From Sthenelais limicola (Eukaryota > Annelida > Polychaeta > Phyllodocida > Sigalionidae), in NCBI GenBank assembly GCA_942159475.1, contig OW804098.1, forward strand, positions 1,588,383-1,652,382: 64,000 nt of DNA. Direction: 5' to 3'. Positions within the stretch are counted from its first letter, which is position 1, and every line of letters begins with the position of its first letter. The notes beneath the pieces are model-generated. The model saw nothing but the letters and a program-made list of their open reading frames with translations. It ran no database searches and had not been told where the DNA came from. Shown here piece after piece: positions 1 to 12,400 of this stretch. Made by a program: the position numbers and the translations under genes.

Positions 1-172
1 GACAGGTCCCCTATTGCATTAAAACAGAACAAAACAGCCATATATTAAACATTCCCATGAATGCCTCCTCTTTGAATAATTATCATTTGTTCAATATGTG
101 TCTGTTTTGCTCTATTATAATGCAATAATGAGGTACAAATAATGGATAGTTTGAATTGAATTAAAATCTTAC

Positions 173-405
173 CAAGAGGTTTTTCACAGATAAATGGTGA
201 GCTACTACTGTGTGATGTTGTCATGAGAAGCTGCGAGTCATGCAATTGAAGGGTTGAATCGTAAAAATAAGCATTCAACCTTTCAATTATGTCTATTGGT
301 AGTGTTGAGGCTACCTCGGTGCCATCCACCCACACTACAATACCCGATGCTCTCTTCTCTATAGCACCCAGCCACATCTCAGTATCCTCCTGTACAGTCT
401 TTCTG
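173..405 (-). CDS. CTLD gene exon 6: second half of CTLD2
   Basis: Acceptor TTTCAG followed by CAG (a NAGNAG site, so a one-codon alternative is possible), donor GTAAGA. Encodes EMWLGAIEKR...VVWVDGTEV and ends SSPFICEKPLG, the CTLD C-terminal signature. It leaves in phase 1, so at least one more exon lies left of the window. Confidence 0.78.
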
Positions 406-3400
406 CTGAAATGACATAATGAGACAATTAGTTAAAGGTGAAAAAAACAAGTTAAGGATGATCGTATGGTCAAACTGGTCAAACTTGGACTTTGACATGG
501 CATGTCAATTACTACAATCCACTGTTTTAGTCCTAGTTTAATCTTTAGTTCTCCACCAGTGATAAGTATTGATCCGCTATTGGTATACTTACATATTATC
601 CTAATTGTGAGGTAGCCTTGTTCATCCTTATTGATTCCAATGAATGCTAATTAATCTCCAATTAGCATCTACTCTCTAATTAATGATTTAACTACTATAA
701 TAAGAAATATCTCTCTATTATTGGTAGTGATAATCGATACCCAATTTTGACTACTGTGCTAATAAATAACTGAAATAACAAGGAGCTATATGGATCCTGA
801 CTTGATCAGATCACCAACCAAAGGTAAGTGTTTATTTCTGAAACCCAACACGCCAGGTGTGTACTTCATTAGCATAATCAGTCTTATATGGCTGTTCTGC
901 CCATTGTCCAGTAGGGGAGGCCAGGCATTACGTAACATTACGTAACAGCTGGTTTTCCAAAGGTAGTGGTTTCATCCTGTTTTGTTCACACTGTGTACTC
1001 CAAATCAGGCTGATTTCAAATACAATTTTTTTAAAGGGGGTTTCCGGAACCAGATTTTTTTGTTATTTCAGTTTGAAAATAAAAAGTTATTTAATCAATT
1101 CTATATGGGCGTCTATGGGGAACAGGACGTTTTGAAAACGTTTCATTCATTTTAAACCATAAATTGTAATGACAGTTGGCTTATCTTTTTAGTATAATCA
1201 TAGTTCAAGGATATACTTTCTGAAAATAAGAAGAAAATTGGTGGTTTCGGGATTACTTTAGGATCTTGAGACCCCTATAATGACAGTGCAGTGAGTGAGA
1301 GTGGATTCTGTCATTGATAGGTGGCCTCCGCCTAGTTTGATGAGAAGGCATTACAATCCAAAACTGACATATCAGCTTAGCATTTCTAGTGTACTTTTGT
1401 CCATGTATGTGAGAAGCCGTTACCCAACAGCTAAACTTTTTTTCTTTGAAAATATGGCCCTTTTTTCATAAAAACGCTCAATGGAATAGTTTTGAATCTC
1501 ATGTAAACAAGGTGGCCTATGGTTTCGTAAAACAATAACAAACAAGAAACATATACTAATCTGTCCGAGCTTCAGAAGTGTTTCTTTTTAACTATTGAAT
1601 CATATATATATGCATGATATGCATGCATGTTTCTATAGCCAGCCAAGTGGTTAGAATGTTAGACTTTGAAACGAAACATTGTGAGATCAAGTCCCTGAAC
1701 AGACACCTTTTTTATATTCATCACATTTTTTGGTCATTTTTATTGATGATAGATTTTCACACAATTTCATACATGCAGTGGTTAATGTCATTCCCTTTCA
1801 ATTGGTAAAAGAATTAGAGAGCCTACAACCAAATTAAATGAGTTATAGAGATATGGGATTCTCTGGGCCAGAATGTTGTCACAGGTCGCAAAAGTGATAT
1901 TTTTCAAAGTGTCATATTCACTTTATTCAGTTTCTCAAAAGTGTTGAAAATATCAGTTTTGAGGTGTTGAAAGCTGTGTTAAAAATGTTTTGTGTATAGG
2001 TGAGCAAGAGGCTACAAGCCTCAAAAACCATAAGCAGGTGTGTAAATCCTGGTCCAAAAAATGTAAAAAATGCACTTAGACCTCCATTAAGTGAAGTGAA
2101 ATTGTGTACACTGTACAAGAGTCAAAATATTATATTATTTGGTTATTATTATTTGTCTACAAATGTGTATTAGAGATGAAGTACAAAAGGTTTATTTGGA
2201 AGAGCTGTCTGGGACAGAGAACAAAAACTGATTTCCATGTAGAAAGCTTTTATCACTGTCTGTATAACAAAATGGAAATAAAGTTTCTTATATATATATA
2301 AAATTGACATTTCTTATAAAGCCCCACATGCACTCAATGCCCACATACATGGCAATGTCAGCCCTGTTATTCTGTACAAGTACAAGTTTTGAGGTGTTGA
2401 AAGCTGTTTGTAGCATAAATGCTTGTACTAAATGTCAAGACCATCTATTGAATATATCTAGGCATTTCTGAGGTCATCCTGTACAGTATATTTAGAAACT
2501 TTACTAGTCAATGTCCATCTAGAAGTATAGCTGATTATTTTTAAAAAGAAAATTAAAGCTTAAAGTATAAAAATACTTATAAGATATCCAACTATTCACT
2601 ATCGTTTGCATCTGCTGGATCTCCTCTCAGATAATATAATGGCTGAAAACCCTTACCTTATAACCATGAGTGCCCAAACCTGGAGCTGATTGGGTGCCAT
2701 GGCAAGATCACCACCAAATTGTTGACAGATGGTGCGGGCACCGTTCCATGGGGCATGAAGTGGGGGCCTGAAAAACTGCTTGGTCCATGGACAGGCTACC
2801 TCTGTATGGCCTGTGGATCAAATGGATGATGTAAAACAAAAATGTTTTGTGTATAGGTGAGCAAGAGGCTACAAGCCTCAAAAACTAAAAGCAGGTGTGT
2901 AAATCCTGTTCCAAAAACAGTAAAAAATGCACTTAGCCCTCCAAAAAGTGGAGTGAAATTTTGTACACAGTACGAGAGTCGAAATATTATATTTGGTTTT
3001 ATTTGTCTATAAACGTGTAGTTAGAGATGTAGTTACAGAAGGTTTTTTTGGAAGAGCTGTCTGGGACAGAGAACACAAACCGATTTCCATGTAGAAAGCT
3101 TTACCACTGTCTGTATAACAAAACGGAAATAAAGTTTCTTATACATAAATATAAAAATGACATTTCTTATAAAGCCCCACATGCACTGAATGCCCACATA
3201 CATGGCAATGTCTGCCCTGTTAATCTGTACAAGTACAAGTTTTGTTCATGTAGTCTGTTTTTTTCCCTAGTATTAGATAGACACAGCACTGGAAGGGAGA
3301 CTATAGATATTTCTTATCAAATATACAATTGTGAATAAAATTCTTCCACATACAGCTTTTACCTTGATCCTTACACTACAGAAACCCATATGAACGTATA

Positions 3401-6400
3401 GGATGTGTAATATGAAACTTGTATGATTTTTACATATAAATGTCTCACATAAAGGAACGAAAAGGGGTTAGATGTGTTTTTAAGTGTTATCGGCCCAGAG
3501 GAAGTATGTTTTGTCGACATGTTGAAAAAAGTTGTTTTTAAAAAAAAGAAAATATACAATTGTGAGCCTATTTGTCTATGGCCTCAACTCTAATAGAAAT
3601 GACAATTTACAACGTGCTTCATCGTAAAATCTTTGTATTGTCTGATGATTGCTCTATAATAAACATACTAAATGGAACAAAATAAAACAAAATGTTATGA
3701 TTTCTTTTATGATATCATTTTAGGACAATTTTTTATTTTCAATGAGGAAAATCTAATTCTTCAGGGATATTTTTTAGCCCCGCCAAGTACAAAGGGAAAT
3801 GTTGATACCACACCCTACCAATCCAACAGAACTGGATTCTAATCAGAAGTGTACCACCTTTTTTTATATCTGTAGTTTCTTATCACACTTAACGGGTGCC
3901 GCCATGTATGATATTATAATGCCATGCTTCTCGGGTAAACTCCTCCCTGGTGGGCGCGTGTGAGTCCCACCAATAGGAGAGCAGCTCCCTGAGCTGCACG
4001 TGCGGATTCTGTATACAGGGGGGATGGAGTTATTTGTATGAGAATAAACCAGTCAGTCTAGTACAAGTAGTCGATCGTTGATGTTGTCATTGAGAATACC
4101 TGAAGCCGATAACCTAGACTCCCGCTCTCCTATAGAGCTAACATAACATCGTAGCATCAATTTATAATAATGGGTATATTGGGTTAATTTTGCCATTTAT
4201 TCAACACAAGTTCTTCTGGTCGAATTTAGGTTGTAGGTTTGAGTCAACGGTGGAGGACATTCCAACAACTTTGACAGGTTTATATATGAGAATTCCATCT
4301 TGGGAATCATTCTATCTACATGGTAAGTTGATGTGAATATTTTTCTCAAAGATTAAGCTGCTTTTAAAATGATGACATTGATTTATAATGTTTAGCAACC
4401 ATTATGTTAACCAACCATATAAAGACCAGGTGTTCATACACTATAGCATTGTGATAATAACTATGGCATCGATATGTAACAACCAACGCTGTCTGGTGTC
4501 AGTTAATGAAACAGTATGGGATGAGTGAATTTGTGATCTGTTTCAGGGAAATGAGTCATAAGACGCAAAATATGGATTTTGAGATATCACCATATTTTAA
4601 AATAGGAGATCAAAGCGATTCCAATGAACACTAGGACACCTAATAAGTGTTTCAATATTTTAACTTTGATATTTTAATTTTGAAAACAACAGTTTGCTAT
4701 GTTTCTGGATGGGTAATTACCAGTAAAGTAACTAAATATACTCCATACAAAGGCCTTCAAAACGCAGGGATATATTGAATACAATGTCCCGAAATTTGTG
4801 ATATGGATTCATATGACTATAAGTCCTAAACCCTCTAAAGATCAGAATATGTCAATAAAGGGATCTTTTAAATAAAACACTATGAAAAACGTCAATTTTG
4901 CAACTTATGACTCATTTTCTTAGAACACATCACATTTGTTAGCACCTACCTGGGAGAGGGGTGAAGAGACCATTGTCCACTGCACAAGCCCTTAGCTGTT
5001 GGTATTGTATATCAGTGTTAACATCTGATTCTGAAAGAAGAAACATTTACAGGATATAGCATCTGTGAAAGCATGTTTGCTGTACAGTAGTGGAAATCTG
5101 TAATAAAAGTATCTACAGCTGCATTCTCAGCTCTATGGCAAAACAAATCTTACCAATTTTACTCATTATTATGACTAAGAACTAAATTTATCAATATGTT
5201 GCTACTGTTATATGTTTATATATGAAATTGAAGTATTCACTGGAAATGATTTGGGGGGGCTCCTCAAAGTCAAAATCAGAACACTTTACATGCCATGTTG
5301 TGATAACCACTGGAAGATTTGTGGCCCGTGCAAAGCCATTTTCACCCAAAATAAACATAAGCATAATGCTGCCATCCATGTCTCTACCACAGAGAACCTT
5401 TGTATCCCGATACCACAGCTACTCACTTTTCTTCCTTAATTCAATCTAAGACTCTCTAGTTATATCACCAATTGAAAGGGAATTGTATGAATAATTAACT
5501 GCGTTTAAAACAAATCAAAGTCCCAGATGTGAAGATGTTTTTGAAATTAAAAAAAAATGACTTGAAAATGAGACAAAATATAAAGGCTGTCTGCACTTGA
5601 TCTGCACGCTTCCTGAATGAAATCCTGCTAAATCTTTGTTAAATGACTGTTAGATGGGTAGGAGAAGAACAGACCAACTTTAAATAAGATTGCAGCTTGA
5701 ACAGTCATTAACTGAATTAAGCGACTCCCGAGCGACCGTTGTCAGCGACATCAAATCTCAACACCCCTCCCCTACCCCTGAACCACCAAGAGTGGTAATC
5801 CAAGCCCCTCCAACTGACCCCATCTACGCTCTAAGTTCCCCCTCCTATGTTTCAAGCCCCAAAGAAGGCATCTACCAAGCCCTCTACCACATAATGGAAA
5901 CGGTGTGCTCCTTAAATCACAACATTGGTCGATAGTTCCCCCTCATTCTTGAGAAGAATGATTATATCTATAAAAAGTAGTTATAAACTGTAACACCACT
6001 TTACCAGCCTTCAAATTATAGAGCTGGCATATCCATATTATCCCCACCCTTAACACTAATTCTACAGGACTTAAAATTATAGATCCTGATATTCAATTTG
6101 CATACATTTAAAACTAATAAAGTCGGGACTTAAAACTATAGATCCCTCTCTTTTAATTGCATTCCTCATATTACATATGATAAAAAAAATGTCTCTCTAC
6201 CTAATAAATTGAACAACAAACAACTTTATTATATCCATCTCATCATTTCATCACGTTCACGACACCCTAACACCACTCAACAACCAAAGTGCTAAAATGT
6301 GCAGAAAAGTGACACTGTAACAACACGGTGCGGTGTTACACCATGCTACACCCTGCCAAGTATATAAACAGCTGGATCTGAGATGTATGTATCAAAAGTC

Positions 6401-9400
6401 CCCTGAAGAAGGCAACCCTATACCGAAACTAGTCGGGAAATAAAACAGTGAGAAAAAGTACATACCAGGTTCTCATTTGTAGGAAATATTTACTCTACAT
6501 ATCATTAACTGAATTTCCATCTTTTATTTCTTCATATTTTGTAGAGCAAGAATCAGATTTAAGCATTTGAAATTACGTAGTAAAAACATGACTAACCTGT
6601 ATCTATCTGACACATATAGTGGTTTGTGTCAGAACTTATTGGTGCATCAGTGAGCATCATGTCGTTACTCTCTGCATCCCGCTGCAGTACCATCACATCA
6701 TCTGCCGTGAATGTGCGAGTGGTGCCCCCACCGGGCACCACGCCCCAGTCCACCAGGCTCAGGTCAGGCCAGCGCCAGTCATCCCGTGCACCCTGCTCCT
6801 TACCACCCAGCAACACTGAGTACATGTCTAACGTCAACCTGCAGCAATCATGAAGCAACAAGTTGTTGTTTATCATTTCAGTAGATGAATCATGGCCCTG
6901 TGCAAAACCATTTTCGCCGAAAATAAACACAAGCTTACAACCACCACCTGTGCCTCTATAACAGTGAACCCATGTATCTCCCAAGCCCCATCCAACAGAC
7001 TTTTCTCCCTTAATTTGATCTTAGACTCTAGTTCCTTCACCAATCGACAGGGAATTGCATCAATAACTACATGTGTGAGTTTAAAAGAAATCAGAGTCCC
7101 AGATTTGAAGATATTAGTGAAATTGAAAAATAAAATGACAATAAGAAAAATATAAAAAGGCTGTCTTCACTGGGATTCAAATTCACAATGTCCAGATTGA
7201 CAGTCCTAGACGCCACGGTGACTCAGTTTGTGGCCACCGTACGGTGCCGACAAGGTACATATCAATTCCCATAGGTGTCACCCTCAGTCTCTACCTCGGA
7301 GAAACGGTACTTGCTCAAAACGGCACACGATCACCTTTTTACACTGATCTGATACATCTACTCATTTCTGTTGCCACAGAACGCCCTCTAAACACCTCTA
7401 GATTAATGTATTAAAGTTACACAGTCATCGTAGCATGAATAAAGGAGTAATAAACGTTTTCCTTCCCATGTGTGTGTTGGCCCTTCTCATACCACTAGTC
7501 TACACTAGCAACATTCACCCTCACTCCTCCATTCAAGGTTCATAGTCTAGTGGTAAGTCACTCGCACAGAGAGCTGAGGATTGCAAGCTCGAACCTTGGC
7601 CAGTGCAGCTACTCTATCTTTTATCACATAGGCCTAGATGGTATGTTATTCCACAGAACTCCACAGACCTTGGAGTTCTGTGGCAAAAGGGATGGTGGGT
7701 GGGATGGTGTGGTTTGTGAGTTTAGTGGTGATGGGAAAGGCAGGAGAAAGTACATATCGATATAATGTTGTACACATAATTACCCATCGATAATCAATGG
7801 GCTATCGATTCTACTAAAGGAAAAATTAGGCGTTCAGGCCAGCGCTAGCATATGCCACTCTTCCTGGATGCTAACCACTTACTTGACCATAGGGGACTCT
7901 AGATATCATACATATTATAACACTGGGCATAGTTGTTGATGCATCAATGGTTATCTTTAATCCCCATTCTCCTCATGGTGAATGAGGAGAATCTCTTCAA
8001 GCCCATGCCTTCTTTGTTGACCTTAGGCTTGGCTGTTTGTTTTCTAAAACTACACTGAGTATTAATTACTAATACAAAAACACATGAACTAAAAGTGAAT
8101 TTACACTTCCCTAGCATGTGTCGTCTGACACACATAATATGGACTGTTAATACTGTTACGATGGACATTAAGTAATATTTGTTCTATATAATTAACCAAG
8201 CTTGATTACATCTGAGGTAAGAGCTAAGTTTACAACTTATTAAGGTGACATAGCAAGTGAGAAAGTAGACTAATAATACATGACAAAAGAATGCAGTAAA
8301 TCAATCAATGAACAAATGAACAACTCACCGCAGAGAACAGTAATGATGAAAACAATTATAAATGTCATAACAAATTTTCGTCAGATAAATGTCAAGTTTG
8401 TAACTCCATTTCACTTTTGATATATGAGCTGAATGCAATTTTTGGTCAATGAGTCTTTTGCTTTATAGAGTAATCTAATTTTCAAGGAGATCTTCTTCAT
8501 GAGGTTATTTAAGTGTGGTTTGAAGGAAAGGGTGTTATCTAACAAGAAACCTAGGTACTTGTACTCAGTTACCCTCATTAGGGTTGGGACGCCACATTTG
8601 AAAGGAGAGGTGCAAGAACTGTGGTACTTTTGGGGTGATGGAGAAGTTCATGACACTTCATTGTTCTGCATTGAGAAATCTTGTGTGACTGACACCTAAT
8701 TCTGATTTGCTGGAGATCTTCCTGAATCAATGTGTTCATTTTGTCTTTATGATTCATGAACACAACAGTATTGTCAGCATAGTGCAGGACTATTGATGAT
8801 TTTACTACAGCATGAAGGTTGTTAATACAGAATAGGATCGGCCCAAGGATTGGCCCTTGTGGTACTCCATATGTGATTAAACCTTTTTTTGGTGATTCTT
8901 AACCATTTGAAGCCACAGATTGTTGCCTATCAGATAACTCTCAAACCAAGTTAGCTTGTTATCCCTGATGCCATATACTTTTAACTTAGGATTTAGTGTT
9001 CTATGATGAACAGTATCAAAAGCCTCTTTGAAAATACTGTAGTGTTAAGAAGGTTATTGTTAATTATTTAGTGTTATCGATTTGATAACAAAATGAATGG
9101 AATGCCAAATAAAGATTACAGGCAAATCAAAATATGTTAACTTTTTTTTTGACAAAACAGTTGACAGTAAAGGCACTGTAGATATCAATAATGAATAAAG
9201 AAATTAAAGTATTTAGGAACCAGTATCGGAAAAAAAACTAATGAGGGAGGTGGAATCTGCTGGTTGAGTTAACAGGGTTGAAGGGAGGCTAAATCATGAA
9301 CTTCGATATAGTGTTGGTGCGCTACAAGCCTATTCTAGTTAAAGGGAATTTGTAGTACAGTGAACCGCGGATACTAATATCAAAATCATTTTGTGATTTA

Positions 9401-12400
9401 TAACTTATTTTCCTGTAACACAATACATATAATGTCTCTAGAGAAGGTAACATTAGGTTCCTCCTTTTCTCTCTGTATATGTTTGATATAACAAGTATAA
9501 CAATGTCAATTTGATAGTTTCCCTACCAAAGGTTTGTGTTTGTTGGCCTAACGATTAATTTGTTCTTCTTTTTATAAATTAGCTTTCCTTCATATTTCAA
9601 CCTTTGTATAATTGTGAGTAACCATGTTTTATGGAAAAAGACTGTTTACACACCACCAAATACATCCCTGAGGGATACCTGCATTTTGCTATATGATCAT
9701 TGAAATATTGTATACATTATTAATAAACAACCTCCTTGATGAAGGGCACTTGTAGCCCAAAATGTTGGACCCTTAAATAAAACAACCCTTCAACAAATCT
9801 TCATTTCTGTCCTCATTGTTTTGTATTCCTTACTACATAGAGATATAAATATTGTTTTGGCCTTAACTGATATTAAGAAAAGAAAAATACTAACATTAGT
9901 GAGACAATCTGGGTCACGTCCTGTGTAGAGTTAATCTTAGCGAGTGTGCCTCCAATATGTGAGCAATGCAAGGCGGCCTCGGGCTCCTCTGATATGAAGG
10001 TGGAGGCATAGAAGACTCTCTCAGCCATACAACTGGAGTAAGCTGCAATAGGAGAATCTATATTGATGTCCTGTGAGTCACTCACTTTCACTTACATACC
10101 TTCTTACTCATGCTCACCAACCGCAATTTAAGTAAGCTGCAGTTTTTTACTGCATCCTGCAATTTCGGCCGCCCATTGTGGGAATGTGACCGCCAATAAT
10201 TTTGTTGTGGTCACCTAATTTTAAATAATACTAGAAATAATGGTTATATAATCATACAGTTTAGGACAGTCATCAAGACATGTCAGGGTGGTATTGAATA
10301 TATTTTGAATTTTGAAAAAAAACCTCTTCAATAGTTGGCGAGATTCAGTGCATCAGGTACCAATGATATTATTATTATCATTATTGTAGGCCTGTACATG
10401 ATATTGATCTCCCTTTTTACAACTGTCCCACTTATGTTATAAATCTAACCTCTCCCTGTCTCATCTCTGTCATTTCTCTGTCTCCATGTGTCTCATCTTT
10501 CCTTTCACACTCTCTCTATCACTTGCTCTACCCCTCTCCCTCTCCCATCCTTTTTCTCTCTCCCCCACTCCCTCTCCCATCCTTTCTCTCTCTCCCTCCC
10601 TCCCTCTCCCATCCTTTCTCTCTCTCCCCCACTCCTCTCCTTTCTCTCTCTCCCCCACTCCCTCTCCCATCCTTTCTCTCTCCCCCACTCCCTCTCCCAT
10701 CCTTTCTCTCTCTCCCCCTCTCCTATCCTTTCTCTCTCTCCCCCACTCCCTCTCCCATCCTTTCTCTCTCCCCCACTCCCTCTCCCATCCTTTCTCTCTC
10801 TCCCCCTCTCCCTCTCCCATCCTTTCTCTCTCTCCCCCACTCCCTCTCCCATCTTTTCTCTCTCTCCCTCCCTCCCTCTCCCACCCTTTGTCTCTCTCCC
10901 CAACTCCCTCTCCCATCCTTTCTCTCTCTCCCTCCCTCCCTCTCCCATCCTTTCTCTCTCTCCCCCTCTCCATCTCCCATCCTTTCACACTCTCTCTATC
11001 ACTTGCTCTCCCCCTCTCCCTCTCCCATCCTTTCACACTCTCTCTACCTCCCTCCCTCTCCCATCCTTTTTCTCTCCCCCTCTCCCTCTCCCATCCTTTC
11101 TCTCTCTCCCCCTCTCCCTCTCCCATCCTTTCTCTCTCCCCCCTCTCCCTCTCCCATCCTTTCTCTCTGCCCCTCTCCCTCTCCAATCCTTTCTCTCTCT
11201 CCCCCTCTCCCTCTCCCATCCTTTCTCTCGTTCCCCTCTCCCTCTCCCATCCTTTCTCTCTCTCCCCCACTCCCTCTCCCTTCCTTTCTCTCTCTCCCCC
11301 TCTCCCTCTCCCATCCTTTCTCTCTCTCCCCCTCTCCCTCTCACATCCTTTCTCTCTCTCCCCCACTCCCTCTCCCAACATTTCTCTCTCTCCCCTCTCC
11401 CTCTCCCATCCTTTCTCTCTCCCCCACTCCCTCTCCCATCCTTTCTCTCTCTACCTCCCTCTTATTCTCCTGGTGAACATATACATGGATACATATATAC
11501 ACGTATTTACTAAATGTGTCGAGCTGCTAATAGTACATTTTCTGACAATCTGACTTAAACATGTGATTATTATGAACCATATGTACAGAATAAAGTATAA
11601 ATAACTTGAAAACAGACTGGTGTGGATCATTCCCAGGATACCTCCTATACAGTAGTATAAAAGTGCACTCACATATCATCTTACTCACATGCACATTCAC
11701 TTAATCAAACAGACATGATTCACATGCTCACACTAACCCCCCCCCCCCCTCCACACCCCAATCACTAAATCCCTCATCAAACCACTCACACTTACTCACT
11801 AACTCTGAATCACTCAATTACTCTAACTCACTTTGTCACTCACCATCTCAATCACTCACTCACTCTCTCACTCACTCACTCACTAACTGTTTCAATCACT
11901 CTCTTACTTACTCTCTCACTCACTCACTCACTCACTGTTTCAATCACTCTCTCATTCACTCACTCACTCACTCACTCTCTCACTCACTCACTTTTTTACT
12001 CACCATCTCACTCACTGTTTCAATCATTCTCTTACTTACTCTCTCACTCACTCTCTCACTCACTGTTTCAATCACTCTCTCACTCACTCACTTTTTCACT
12101 CACTCACTCACTCACTTTTTCAATCACTGTTTCAATCACTCTCTCACTCACTCACTTTTTCACTCACTCACTCACTCACTTTTTCAATCACTGTTTCAAT
12201 CACTCTCTCACTCACTCACTTTTTCACTCACTCACTCACTCACTTTTTCAATCACTATTTCAATCACTCTCTCACTCACTCACTTTTTCACTCACTCACT
12301 CACTCACTTTTTCAATCACTCTCTCACTCACTCACTTTTTCAATCACTGTTTCAATCACTCTCTCACTCACTCACTTTTTCAATCACTCACTCACTCACT

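Larger units (their letters stand above)
406..2656 (-). other. Intron 5 of CTLD gene with repeats
   Basis: AT-rich, no coding potential seen. Holds a MITE family A remnant near 1856-1915, a tRNA-like SINE head near 1630-1700 and the first copy of the 400-bp direct repeat. Confidence 0.6.

Noticed and set aside
5690..5935. Host gene with proline-rich protein
   Set aside because: No splice-consistent neighbours and it is followed by a retroelement-like tail.
10470..11553. Long overlapping ORFs of 300-350 codons on both strands
   Set aside because: They are pure Leu/Ser/Pro or Arg/Glu/Gly strings from a pyrimidine minisatellite, open in several frames at once.
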